Positions 1 through 7,494 are shown, counted from the stretch's first letter. The stretch: DNA of 23,526 bases from Bacillota bacterium (GCA_023406225.1 JAEXWS010000001.1:1-23526), one strand, 5' to 3'. Program-made: numbers and translations. The notes: generated by a model from the letters alone, not told the origin.

Positions 1-2099
1 CCGTCATACTCCTCGTCGGTGAGGCCGTGGGGATGCTCGGTATGGGGCTGCAGCTTCATCAGGTCCACCACGTTCACCACGCGGATCTTCAGCTCCGGCA
101 GCTCCCGGCGCAGGATCGTCACCGCCGCCAGCGTCTCCAGGGTGGGGGTGTCACCGCAGCAGGCCATCACCACGTCCGGCTCCTGCCCCTGGTCGTTGCT
201 GGCCCAGTCCCAGATGCCGATACCCTGGGTGCAGTGCTTCACCGCCTGGTCCATGGTCAGCCACTGGGGCCGGGGGTGCTTGCTGGTGACCATCACGTTC
301 ACATAGTTCCGGCTTTTGATGCAGTGATCGAAGCAGGAGAGCAGGCAGTTGGAATCGGGGGGCAGATAGATGCGCACCACATCCGCCTTCTTGTTGGCCA
401 CATGGTCCAAAAAGCCCGGGTCCTGGTGGGTGAAGCCGTTGTGGTCCTGCTGCCAGACATTGGAGGAGAGGATATAGTTGAGGGACGCGATGTCCTGCCG
501 CCAGGGCAGCTCCGAGCAGGTCTTGAGCCACTTGGCGTGCTGGGCGAACATGGAGTCCACGATGCGGATGAAGGCCTCATAGCTGTTGAAAAAGCCGTGG
601 CGGCCCGTGAGGAGATACCCCTCCAGCCACCCCTCGCACATGTGCTCGGAGAGCATGGAGTCCATCACCCGGCCGTCCGGGTCCAGATGCTCCTCCGGGT
701 CCTCGTCCGCGTTCCGCTGTCCCAGGAAGCGGCGGCCCGTCACCTCGAACACCGGACCCAGACGGTTGGAGGCCGTCTCGTCCGGGGCGAAGATGCGGAA
801 GTTTCGGGAGTCCAGGTTCAGTTTCATCACGTCCCGGACGTAGTCGCCCAGCACCAGCATGTCCTGGGCCTCCACCGCGCCGGGAGCGGGGACGGAGAGG
901 GCGTAGTCCCGGAAGTCCGGGGTCCGCAGGTCCCGCAGAAGAAGGCCGCCGTTGGCGTGGGGATTGGCGCCCATGCGCCGCGCGCCCGTGGGCGGGAAAT
1001 CGCGGATCAGCTCCACCGGGCGGCCTTCCTCGTCAAACAGCTCCTCGGGGCGGTAGCTCCGCAGCCACTGTTCCAGAAGGGGCAGGTGCTTTTCTGTGTC
1101 CGGTCCCATGGAGATGGGCACCTGATGGGCGCGGAAGGACCCTTCCACCCGGCTGCCGTCCACCTCCTTGGGGCCGGTCCAGCCCTTGGGGGTCCGCAGG
1201 ACGATCATGGGCCAGCGGGGCCGGGCGGTGTCGCCGGTCAGACGGGCGTGCTCCCGGATGCGCTTGATCTCCCGGATGGCCCAGTCCAGGGTGGCGGCCA
1301 TCATCTGGTGCATCTTCTCCGGCTCGTCCCCCTCCACAAAGCGGGGCTCCCAGCCGCAGCCCCGGAAGAACTGCTCCTGCTCCTCGTGGGAGATACGGGA
1401 GAACACCGTGGGATTGGCGATCTTGAAGCCGTTCAGATGCAGGATGGGCAGCACCGTGCCGTCGGTGATGGGGTTCAGGAATTTATTGCCGTGCCAGGAG
1501 GTGGCGAGAGGACCCGTCTCCGCCTCGCCGTCGCCCACCACGCAGGCGGCGATGAGGCCGGGGTTGTCCGCCACCGCGCCGAAGGCGTGGGCCAGGGAAT
1601 AGCCCAGCTCGCCGCCCTCGTTGATGGAGCCGGGCGTTTCCGGCGCCACATGGCTGGGCACGCCGCCGGGGAAGGAGAACTGCTTGAACAGCTTCTTCAT
1701 GCCCGCCGCGTCCTGGGTGATGTTGGGATACACCTCGGTATAGCTGCCGTCCAGCCAGTCCTGGGCGATCATGGCGTTTCCGCCGTGGCCGGGGCCGGAG
1801 AGGTAGATCATGTCCAGGTCCTCCCGCTTGATGACCCGGTTTAGGTGGGTATAGATAAAATTCTGGCCGGGGCAGGTGCCCCAGTGGCCCACGATGGTCT
1901 GCTTCAGGTCCGCCGGGGTCAGGGGGCGCGTCAGCAGGGGATCGTCCAGCAGATAGAGCTGGCAGGCGGTCAGGTAGTTGGCGGCCCGCCAGTAGGCGTC
2001 CACCTGCTTCACCTGGGCGGCGGACAGCGGCGGCTTCCGGGACAGGCGGGTATTCGCCTTCTGTTTCAGCTCAGCCGGTTTTTTGGCAGTTCTCGGCAT
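1..2099 (-). CDS. xfp: Xylulose-5-phosphate/fructose-6-phosphate phosphoketolase (3' end outside window)
   Basis: Thiamine-diphosphate enzyme of the cytoplasm that splits xylulose-5-P (and often fructose-6-P) with phosphate into acetyl-P plus glyceraldehyde-3-P or erythrose-4-P. About 699 residues are visible of the roughly 790 usual for the family; the C-terminus and stop lie beyond the left edge. Seen in the translation: GHWGTCPGQN near residue 71, the PGHGG loop near 103, SINEGGELGYSL near 158, and the TPP/metal motif GDGEAETGPLATSWHGNK from 189. The ATG at 2099 is preceded by GGAGG at good distance and by a sigma-A-like promoter. It is divergent from the YgjP-like gene, with an AT-rich gap between them. 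Family assignment is secure; whether it prefers X5P or uses both sugars cannot be read from sequence. Confidence 0.96.
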   Translation of the reverse strand, partial: MPRTAKKPAELKQKANTRLSRKPPLSAAQVKQVDAYWRAANYLTACQLYLLDDPLLTRPLTPADLKQTIVGHWGTCPGQNFIYTHLNRVIKREDLDMIYLSGPGHGGNAMIAQDWLDGSYTEVYPNITQDAAGMKKLFKQFSFPGGVPSHVAPETPGSINEGGELGYSLAHAFGAVADNPGLIAACVVGDGEAETGPLATSWHGNKFLNPITDGTVLPILHLNGFKIANPTVFSRISHEEQEQFFRGCGWEPRFVEGDEPEKMHQMMAATLDWAIREIKRIREHARLTGDTARPRWPMIVLRTPKGWTGPKEVDGSRVEGSFRAHQVPISMGPDTEKHLPLLEQWLRSYRPEELFDEEGRPVELIRDFPPTGARRMGANPHANGGLLLRDLRTPDFRDYALSVPAPGAVEAQDMLVLGDYVRDVMKLNLDSRNFRIFAPDETASNRLGPVFEVTGRRFLGQRNADEDPEEHLDPDGRVMDSMLSEHMCEGWLEGYLLTGRHGFFNSYEAFIRIVDSMFAQHAKWLKTCSELPWRQDIASLNYILSSNVWQQDHNGFTHQDPGFLDHVANKKADVVRIYLPPDSNCLLSCFDHCIKSRNYVNVMVTSKHPRPQWLTMDQAVKHCTQGIGIWDWASNDQGQEPDVVMACCGDTPTLETLAAVTILRRELPELKIRVVNVVDLMKLQPHTEHPHGLTDEEYD

Positions 2100-2133
2100 C
2101 GTTGTTCCTCCTTTTCAGCGATCGTTCGCCTTT

Positions 2134-2161
2134 AGTATATCTCTTGTTTTTGAAATTGCAA
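2134..2161 (-). promoter_or_regulatory. Promoter of the phosphoketolase gene
   Basis: On the minus strand TTGCAA, a 16-base spacer and TATACT, followed by a short leader and the GGAGG site of the phosphoketolase gene. It lies in an AT-rich stretch unlike the surrounding GC-rich coding DNA. No catabolite-repression operator was recognised. Confidence 0.7.
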
Positions 2162-2259
2162 GCTGTTTCTCGCTAATTTTTTCGTTATCTTTATATTGTT
2201 TACATTTAAGAAATATATTAACAGAATAATCCGCCTCTGTTCGACACGCAGAGATATTC

Positions 2260-2288
2260 TTGCATTTGGACGGCGGACATGGTATGGT
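2260..2288 (+). promoter_or_regulatory. Promoter of the YgjP-like gene, possibly giving a leaderless mRNA
   Basis: TTGCAT, 17-base spacer, TATGGT. The usual start site 6-7 bases past the -10 falls on or next to the ATG at 2295, and no AGGAGG-like site precedes that ATG, unlike most other genes in the window. Confidence 0.55.
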
Positions 2289-2294
2289 GATCCT

Positions 2295-2804
2295 ATGGAA
2301 ACGTATGAACTCATCCGCTCCCGCCGGACAACCCTGGCGCTGGAGATCACAAGGGACGGCCGGGTGCTGGTCCGGGCGCCCCGGACCGTGCCCAGGGCCC
2401 GCATCGACGGCTTCGTGGCCCGGCACCGGGACTGGATCGCCCGGCATCTGGAGCGCCAGCGCCTGCGCCCCGCCCCACCACCTCCCACAAAAGAGGAGCT
2501 GGACGGCCTGAAGGCGGCGGCCCGGACCCTTCTGCCGCCCAAAATCGCCTTCTGGAGCGCCCAAATGGGCCTGGTCCCCACCGGCTTCAAGGTGACGGCG
2601 GCCCGGACCCGGTACGGGAGCTGCAGCGGGAAAAACAGCCTGTGCTTTTCCTGCTTTCTGATGAACTGCCCGGAGGCGGCCATCGACCTGGTGGTGGTCC
2701 ACGAGCTGTGCCACATCCAGGAAAAGAACCACGGTCCCGCGTTTTACGCCCTGCTGGAGCGGTATCTGCCCGACTACCGGGAGCGGAAAAAGCTGCTGCG
2801 GTAA
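2295..2804 (+). CDS. YgjP/SprT-like zinc metallopeptidase-family protein (DUF45)
   Basis: A 169-residue protein with the gluzincin motif HELCH at residues 136-140 (His136, Glu137, His140) and a likely third metal ligand His146 in KNHGPAF, the arrangement of the YgjP/WLM family. The N-terminal part (SRRTTLALEITRDGRVLVRAP) is the usual beta-rich YgjP start, and RYGSC near 107 is also conserved in the family. The cellular role of YgjP proteins is not well defined; protease activity is inferred from the motif. The frame is open upstream to 2196, but the ATG at 2295 fits where the family begins and where the promoter points. No clear ribosome binding site precedes it. It ends in a strong hairpin shared with the convergent gene. 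Confidence 0.88.
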   Translation: METYELIRSRRTTLALEITRDGRVLVRAPRTVPRARIDGFVARHRDWIARHLERQRLRPAPPPPTKEELDGLKAAARTLLPPKIAFWSAQMGLVPTGFKVTAARTRYGSCSGKNSLCFSCFLMNCPEAAIDLVVVHELCHIQEKNHGPAFYALLERYLPDYRERKKLLR

Positions 2805-2808
2805 AAAT

Positions 2809-2840
2809 ACAAGGCCGCCGGAGCATTCCGGCGGCCTTGT
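2809..2840. terminator. Hairpin terminator between convergent genes
   Basis: A perfect 14-bp stem (arms 2809-2822 and 2827-2840) with loop GCAT. On the minus strand it is followed by TATTTTT, so it best terminates the paralog pair at 2844-3576; it can also stop the YgjP-like transcript. Confidence 0.88.
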
Positions 2841-2843
2841 CTC

Positions 2844-3197
2844 TTACATTTTTGCGTCTTCCCGGGGCAGGTCCGGCCGGACGGCCCGCACCAGCTCCAG
2901 CGCCCGTTCCGCGTCCCGGGGCGCGTCAAAGGTGAAATTCTGGAAGAAGCCCCCCTCATACTCCACCCGCAGCAAAAACAGGGGGAGCTGCGCGCCGCAG
3001 CAGCCCTTGACCGCCATGGCGCTCTTTTGGACCCAGGCCCGCCGGAGGGCGGCCGTGGGCAGGTAATGGGTGCTGGGGAAACCGGGGAAATACAGCGCCC
3101 GGGCCCCGAAGCGGTAGGCCCCGAGCTTCTCCGCGGCCTTGTGATCGGCCTTCGGGTCCTCCACCGGAAACGCCTCGCAGACAGATTTCAGCGCCAT
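2844..3197 (-). CDS. Uncharacterised protein, second copy of a tandem paralog pair
   Basis: 117 residues, no signal peptide or membrane segment. By eye about half of its positions match the upstream neighbour (3199-3576). Shared blocks are YRF..RALYFP.FPSTHYLP near residue 28, a KGCCG motif near 64-68, LRV.Y.GGF.QNF near 76-88, and L..VRA.RP near the end. The alternating hydrophobic pattern suggests a small beta-rich fold, possibly PH-like, but that is inference. The ATG at 3197 lies one base after the TGA of the upstream copy, so translation is probably coupled. Function unknown; the conserved adjacent cysteines could bind metal or be structural. Confidence 0.82.
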   Translation of the reverse strand: MALKSVCEAFPVEDPKADHKAAEKLGAYRFGARALYFPGFPSTHYLPTAALRRAWVQKSAMAVKGCCGAQLPLFLLRVEYEGGFFQNFTFDAPRDAERALELVRAVRPDLPREDAKM

Positions 3198-3198
3198 C

Positions 3199-3576
3199 TC
3201 ACACCGTCTCCTTCCGCGGAACTTCCCGTTCAAAGGGGATCTCCGGGCGGCGGGCGCGGAGGCTCTCCAGCACCCGGTCCGCCTCCTCCTGCTCCTCAAA
3301 CATGAAATTCTGGTAGAATCCGCCGTCATAGCGGACCCGGAGGCGCACCATGGGCAGCTCTTTGCCGCAGCATCCGGTGAGGGCCATGGAGGTCTTTTCG
3401 GTCCAGGCCCGATCCGCCGCGTCAAAGGGCAGGTACTGGGTCCCCGGAAAGGCGGGGAAATAGATCGCCCGGCCGCTGAACCGGTACTGTCCCGCCCTGC
3501 GGGCAGTCTTGTAATCTCCCGCGGCGTCCTCCAGCGCACAGGCGGCAGACAGGGACTTTAGCGCAAAGATCGGCAT
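3199..3576 (-). CDS. Uncharacterised protein, first copy of a tandem paralog pair
   Basis: 125 residues starting MPIFALKSL, chosen because AAAGGAGG stands just upstream of the ATG at 3576; the frame is open further, to 3624, but without a site. It carries the same blocks as the downstream copy: YRFSGRAIYFPAFPGTQYLP, TGCCGKELP and GGFYQNFMFEEQEEAD. Both are soluble and of similar length, so this is a local duplication that kept both products intact. The order, one-base spacing and single terminator downstream indicate one transcript. I do not recognise a named function. Confidence 0.83.
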   Translation of the reverse strand: MPIFALKSLSAACALEDAAGDYKTARRAGQYRFSGRAIYFPAFPGTQYLPFDAADRAWTEKTSMALTGCCGKELPMVRLRVRYDGGFYQNFMFEEQEEADRVLESLRARRPEIPFEREVPRKETV

Positions 3577-3619
3577 ACGCCGCGCCTCCTTTTCCAAGTT
3601 ATGGGGATTAGATGGGCTA

Positions 3620-3628
3620 AGCATAGCA
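3620..3628 (-). promoter_or_regulatory. Extended -10 promoter of the paralog pair
   Basis: On the minus strand TGCTATGCT, an extended -10 (TGN before TATGCT). No good -35 is found 16-18 bases upstream, which is tolerable for extended -10 promoters. Confidence 0.4.
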
Positions 3629-3742
3629 GAACAGTGGGAAAAGGATAGTGCAAAAGCAACAGTTTATTCGAATATACAAATTTTCTTGCATACCTCCCGG
3701 CGCCGCCGGGCGCGAACTCTGCGAGGCTTTTTCGACAAGCTG

Positions 3743-3779
3743 AGAGCGGAGAGCCTTTCGGCTCCCCGCTCTGTTTTTT
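3743..3779 (+). terminator. Terminator-like hairpin pointing along the plus strand
   Basis: Arms 3743-3755 and 3760-3772 pair over 13 positions with one A/C mismatch (a G-U pair on the other strand), loop TTTC, then G and six T on the plus strand. All neighbouring genes are on the minus strand and no T-tract follows the stem there, so the polarity does not fit the zinc-ribbon gene that ends at 3798. It may end an unannotated plus-strand RNA or be an imperfect terminator. Confidence 0.5.
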
Positions 3780-3797
3780 CGTCTCTTCCGGGACGGT

Positions 3798-4184
3798 TTA
3801 TTCGCCCATCGGCGCACCGCACTGGGGGCAGAACCGGCTGTCGGACGCCGCGCCGCAGATGGGGCAGACCTTCTGGGCCGGGACCTCCTCCGCTTCCAGC
3901 GGCTCTTCTTCGTCGCTCTTGCTGGGCTTGCTGGCTTCCAGGTCGGCGATCTTCGCCTTGGCGGCGTTCACCGCCTCCACCAGGTCCCGCACGGCGTCGG
4001 GGATCTCGCCCTCGTACTCGCTGACGAACCACTCGCCGATGGTGCGGTAGTTCTTGTCAATCTCCCGCTGCTCTCCGGCAATGGCCATGCTGATTCTGGT
4101 CAGCTCGGCGGCGTCCTTCGCCTTGTCGGCGGCCACGGCGGCCACGTCCTTCGCCTTCTTGGTCAGTTCATCAAAAAAAGCCAT
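3798..4184 (-). CDS. Zinc-ribbon protein with N-terminal helical region
   Basis: 128 residues. Residues 1 to about 90 are charged and alanine-rich (AFFDELTKKAKDVAAVAADKAKDAAEL and an AVNAAKAKIADLEA stretch), predicted helical or coiled-coil. An acidic linker follows, then a C-terminal zinc ribbon with CPICGAA and CPQCGAP as its two CxxC knuckles. Proteins of this layout are common in Clostridia and have no established function. The ATG at 4184 was chosen over the longer frame (to 4259) because AAAGGAG sits before it and the promoter -10 overlaps the longer N-terminus. It is a single-gene unit with its own promoter. No membrane segment was seen. Confidence 0.85.
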   Translation of the reverse strand: MAFFDELTKKAKDVAAVAADKAKDAAELTRISMAIAGEQREIDKNYRTIGEWFVSEYEGEIPDAVRDLVEAVNAAKAKIADLEASKPSKSDEEEPLEAEEVPAQKVCPICGAASDSRFCPQCGAPMGE

Positions 4185-4261
4185 CCTTGAAACTCCTTTC
4201 ATTCTCCGCCTCACGGCGTGTCCGCTCTCAGTTTCTTCCAGTTTCTCAATCGATTGCATTC

Positions 4262-4290
4262 AGTATAGCCTACTTTTCCTGCCGGCGCAA
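4262..4290 (-). promoter_or_regulatory. Promoter of the zinc-ribbon gene
   Basis: Minus strand: TTGCGC, 17-base spacer, TATACT with GGC before it. It lies just past the glpK stop. No separate glpK terminator was seen, so some read-through from glpK into this gene is possible. Confidence 0.65.
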
Positions 4291-4306
4291 CTAAAAATCC
4301 GATTGT

Positions 4307-5818
4307 TTACACATCGTTTTCAATCCACCCGGCGCTGCGTTCCACCGCCCGCCGCCACTGGCGGTAATCCGCGGCGCAGCGCTCCGCGTCCCGCCGGGGC
4401 TGAAAGACGCTCTGGCTGCGGCGCAGGCGCTCCAGCTCGGGGAGCCCGCTCCACACCCCCGCCGAAAGCCCCGCCAGCGCCGCCGCGCCGAAGGCGGTGG
4501 TCTCCACCTGGGCGGGCCGGTCCACGGGGATGCGCAGCAGGTCCGCCTGGGTCTGCATCATGATGTCGCTGACGGAGGCGCCGCCGTCCACCCGCAGGGT
4601 GGTGATGGGGCAGGGCGCGTCCTCGTTCATGGCCCGGACCAGGTCCGTCACCTGATAGGCGATGGAGTCCAGCACCGCCCGGGCGATGTGGGCCCTGGTG
4701 GTCCCCCGGGTCAGTCCCACCAGCGCGCCCCGGGCGTACATGTCCCAGTAGGGCGCGCCCAGGCCCGTGAAGGCGGGCACCAAGACCGCGCCGCCCGCGT
4801 CCGGCACGCTCTCCGCCAGGCGGTCGCATTCCGGCGCGCTGGAGATCAGCCCCAGCTCGTCCCGCAGCCACTGGATGGCGCTGCCCGCGTTGAACACGCT
4901 GCCCTCCAGGGCGTAGGTCACGGTCCCGTCCACGGCCCAGCCCACGGAGGTCACCAGCCCCGCCCGGGACCGCACCGGCTCGCTCCCCACGTTCATCAGG
5001 GTGAAGCAGCCGGTCCCATAGGTGTTCTTGGCCTGTCCGGGGGCAAAGCAGGCCTGTCCGAACAGCGCCGCAGGCTGGTCCCCGGCGCTGCCGCAGATGG
5101 GGACGCCCGCCAGGGCCTCCAGCCCCGGGATGCCCGGGGCCACGCGGCCGAAGGCGCCGCAGTTGGGCCGGGGCTCCGGCAGCAGCGCCAGGGGGACCCC
5201 CAGATACCGGCACAGCTCCCCGTCCCACGCCAGGGTGCGGATGTTGAACAGCATGGTCCGGGAGGCGTTGGAGTAGTCCGTCACATGGGCCGCGCCCCCG
5301 GTCAGGTTCCAGATAAGCCAGCTGTCCACCGTTCCGGCGCACAGCTCCCCCGCCTCCGCCCGCCGCCGCAAACCGGGGTCCTGGTCCAGGATCCATTTGA
5401 TCTTGGTGCCGGAGAAGTAGGCGTCGATCAAAAGCCCCGTCCGCTCCGCCACCGTCTCCCCCAGGCCGTCGGCGCTCATCCGGTCGCAGATGGCGGCGGT
5501 GCGGCGGCACTGCCACACGATGGCGTTGTAGACCGGCGCGCCGGTCCTCCGGTCCCACAGCACGGTGGTCTCCCGCTGGTTGGTCACGCCCACGGCGGCG
5601 ATCTGCTTGGGGTCGATGTGGGCGGCGTCCACCGCCTCCCGCAGGGCGCGGGTCTCCGTAGCCCAGATCTCCATGGGGTCGTGCTCCACCCAGCCGGGCC
5701 GAGGGTAGATCTGGCGGAAGGGGTGCTGGGCCCGGGAGACGATCTCTCCCGCCCGGTTGAACAAAATGGCCCGGGAACTGGTGGTGCCCTGGTCCAGGGC
5801 GGCGATGTAGGATTCCAT
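4307..5818 (-). CDS. glpK: Glycerol kinase
   Basis: 503 residues, full length for an FGGY-family glycerol kinase, which makes sn-glycerol-3-phosphate from glycerol and ATP in the cytoplasm. Seen: the N-terminal phosphate loop ALDQGTTSSR at 7-16, NQRETTVLW near 80 (Arg/Glu contacts to glycerol), GSAGDQPAALFGQ, KNTYGTGCF, and GSVFNAGSAIQWLRDEL. The ATG at 5818 has AGAGGAGG upstream. In PTS-controlled Firmicutes GlpK the activation loop before the AGDQ motif has a histidine phosphorylated by HPr; here that loop reads GIPGLEALAGVPICGSAGDQ with no such histidine, so HPr control looks absent (inference). No glpF or glpD is adjacent. The divergent neighbour is a lipase-like hydrolase. Confidence 0.97.
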   Translation of the reverse strand: MESYIAALDQGTTSSRAILFNRAGEIVSRAQHPFRQIYPRPGWVEHDPMEIWATETRALREAVDAAHIDPKQIAAVGVTNQRETTVLWDRRTGAPVYNAIVWQCRRTAAICDRMSADGLGETVAERTGLLIDAYFSGTKIKWILDQDPGLRRRAEAGELCAGTVDSWLIWNLTGGAAHVTDYSNASRTMLFNIRTLAWDGELCRYLGVPLALLPEPRPNCGAFGRVAPGIPGLEALAGVPICGSAGDQPAALFGQACFAPGQAKNTYGTGCFTLMNVGSEPVRSRAGLVTSVGWAVDGTVTYALEGSVFNAGSAIQWLRDELGLISSAPECDRLAESVPDAGGAVLVPAFTGLGAPYWDMYARGALVGLTRGTTRAHIARAVLDSIAYQVTDLVRAMNEDAPCPITTLRVDGGASVSDIMMQTQADLLRIPVDRPAQVETTAFGAAALAGLSAGVWSGLPELERLRRSQSVFQPRRDAERCAADYRQWRRAVERSAGWIENDV

Positions 5819-5849
5819 GGCGTCCTCCTCTGGCTTTTCCGGTTTCGTT

Positions 5850-5894
5850 GTGCTATGATGGCCTTATTATAGCACAGGGAGGCATGATTTTCCA
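5850..5894. promoter_or_regulatory. Divergent glpK / hydrolase promoters in a palindrome
   Basis: GTGCTAT (5850-5856) and ATAGCAC (5869-5875) form a perfect inverted repeat with a 12-base spacer. Each arm carries a -10: TATGAT at 5854-5859 for the plus-strand hydrolase and TATAAT at 5866-5871 for glpK. For glpK a TGGAAA -35 lies 17 bases further (5889-5894), overlapping the hydrolase ATG. The plus-strand -35 is poor, so an extended -10 is likely. The two polymerases cannot occupy these sites together. Confidence 0.6.
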
Positions 5895-6847
5895 TGGTGA
5901 GAACTGAGACCGTCTTCCGCTCCGCCGACGGAAGGACCCCCATCCATGCGGTGGAGTGGCGGCCCGAGGGCCCGGTCCGCGCCGTTTTGCAGATTTCCCA
6001 CGGCGTGGCGGAATACATCCTGCGGTACGAGGGTCTGGCGGAATACCTGACGGCCCGGGGCTTCGCCGTGGCGGGCAACGACCATCTGGGCCACGGCGGG
6101 TCCGTGGCCCAGGGAGCGCCCCGGCTGTACTTCGGCCCCAAGGGGAGCTGGCATACGGTGGTGGATGACCTGTATACCCTGCGGGGCATGACGGGGCGGG
6201 CCTATCCCGGCGTTCCCTATTTCCTGCTGGGGCACTCCATGGGCTCCTTCCTGGCCCGGACCTATCTCATCCGCTATCCCGGCACGGTGGACGGCGCCAT
6301 TTTGATGGGCACCGGCCAGATGGCCCCCGCCCTCATCGCGGGCGGGAAGCTGGTGGCCGCCCGGGAAGCCGGGAAGGTGGGCTGGGACCACCCCAGCCCG
6401 GCGGTGGAGAAGCTGGCCTTCGGGACCTACAACAGGCGCTTCGCCCCCAACCGCACCGGCTTCGACTGGCTGTCCGTCAGCCGGGAGAACGTGGACGCCT
6501 ACATCGCCGACCCCCTGTGCGGAGAAAATCCCACCACCGGTCTCTTCCGGGAGATGCTGGACGGGCTGACCTACATCGCAAAGCCGGAAAACCTGCGGCG
6601 GATGAACGCCAACACGCCCATCCTCTTCATCTCCGGCTCCAGGGACCCGGTGGGCGACTGCGGCAGGGGCGTCCGGCGTGCCTTCCGCAGCTTCCAGAGA
6701 GCCGGCGTGCGGGACGTGTCTCTTAAGCTCTATCCCGGCCTGCGGCACGAGATCCTGCAGGAGAGCTGCCGGGAGGCGGTCTACGGGGACTTGCTGCGGT
6801 GGCTGGACGCGCATATCCCCGAGAGGCCGCCGGCAAAAGGCCGCTGA
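5894..6847 (+). CDS. Alpha/beta hydrolase, monoacylglycerol lipase / lysophospholipase-like
   Basis: 317 residues of the serine aminopeptidase S33 / hydrolase_4 family. Seen: oxyanion-hole HG at 36-37 in LQISHGVAEY, GNDHLGHGGS at 61-70, the nucleophile elbow GHSMGS with Ser115, the acid Asp251 in SGSRDPVGD, and His285 in LRHEI. No signal peptide, so it is probably cytoplasmic. Family members cleave monoacylglycerols or lysophospholipids; the exact substrate is not readable. The divergent pairing with glycerol kinase fits release and then phosphorylation of glycerol (inference). GGGAGG stands 11 bases before the ATG at 5894, a slightly long spacing. A strong hairpin ends the gene. Confidence 0.88.
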   Translation: MVRTETVFRSADGRTPIHAVEWRPEGPVRAVLQISHGVAEYILRYEGLAEYLTARGFAVAGNDHLGHGGSVAQGAPRLYFGPKGSWHTVVDDLYTLRGMTGRAYPGVPYFLLGHSMGSFLARTYLIRYPGTVDGAILMGTGQMAPALIAGGKLVAAREAGKVGWDHPSPAVEKLAFGTYNRRFAPNRTGFDWLSVSRENVDAYIADPLCGENPTTGLFREMLDGLTYIAKPENLRRMNANTPILFISGSRDPVGDCGRGVRRAFRSFQRAGVRDVSLKLYPGLRHEILQESCREAVYGDLLRWLDAHIPERPPAKGR

Positions 6848-6857
6848 AGCTGAACGC

Positions 6858-6893
6858 ACAGGCCCGGGCCCCCTTTGCGGGGCCCGGGCCTGT
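6858..6893. terminator. Hairpin between convergent genes
   Basis: Perfect 15-bp GC-rich stem (6858-6872 with 6879-6893), loop CTTTGC. No long T-tract follows on either strand, but its position between two convergent stop codons supports a bidirectional terminator. Confidence 0.75.
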
Positions 6894-6902
6894 TCCGCCG
6901 GG

Positions 6903-7439
6903 TCAAAGCCCGGTCCGCCGGGGCGCCATGGCCAGCGCGTCCGGATCGGCGGTCTGCTGCAAAAGGCGGATGGAGATCACCGTGTCCGCCGCGAAAAACA
7001 GCAAGACCCCATAGGTGGTCCAGGCCGGGACCGCCGCCAGCAGCGGCAAAAGCAGCGCCTGCACCGGAGGCAGGGCCGCCGCCAGCAAAAGCCCCCAAAG
7101 GATGGAAAAGGGCAGGCACACCCGGCCCCGCACGGAGCCCCACACGCCGCTGTAGTCCCAAAACCGGACGTGAAGCAGCCGCTCATAGAGGAAATGGACC
7201 ACGTATTCCACCGCCGTCGCCGCCAGCCCGCCCCACAGGGCAAAGGACCAGAACCCCTCCCTCAGCCCCGGCGGAAGCGCCAGCGCCGCCAGAACGCCCA
7301 GCCCGTAAACGGGGCACAGGGGCATCAGAAAAAAACATTTGCGCACCTGCTGGTCCGACCGGGTGACGGCGGCAAACGCCTTTTCCAAGAGATATCCGAT
7401 AAAACTGTAGGCCCAAAACTGCCAGAGTAAAAGCGCCAT
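6903..7439 (-). CDS. CmpB-type integral membrane protein (putative ABC-transporter type IV, PF06541-like)
   Basis: 178 residues with about five hydrophobic segments (near 3-20, 44-58, 65-83, 108-132, 134-157). Family marks seen: WAYSFIGYLLEK at 9-20, MPLCPVYGLG at 39-48, VEYVVHFLYERL at 78-89, WDYS at 94-97 and GRVCLPFSILWG at 105-116. This family is annotated as a putative ABC transporter permease, but no ATPase partner lies nearby and the true role is unknown. The ATG at 7439 has GGGAGGGGAGG upstream. It is divergent from the UDG gene; I found no clear promoter for it. Confidence 0.85.
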   Translation of the reverse strand: MALLLWQFWAYSFIGYLLEKAFAAVTRSDQQVRKCFFLMPLCPVYGLGVLAALALPPGLREGFWSFALWGGLAATAVEYVVHFLYERLLHVRFWDYSGVWGSVRGRVCLPFSILWGLLLAAALPPVQALLLPLLAAVPAWTTYGVLLFFAADTVISIRLLQQTADPDALAMAPRRTGL

Positions 7440-7494
7440 GGATCATCCTCCCCTCCCGCACAGTGTTTCCCGGAAACGGCGGAACATACCCGGA

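Noticed and set aside
27..1844. 605-residue open frame on the plus strand
   Set aside because: It is antisense to the phosphoketolase, whose motifs are unmistakable. The translation is low-complexity and rich in His, Val, Gly and Ala, typical of GC-driven shadows.
2100..2294. Catabolite-responsive element upstream of phosphoketolase
   Set aside because: The gap is AT-rich, but no sequence fits the operator pattern well enough to claim it.
4688..5872. 394-residue plus-strand frame opposite glpK
   Set aside because: Antisense shadow of glycerol kinase, no ribosome binding site and no recognisable domain.
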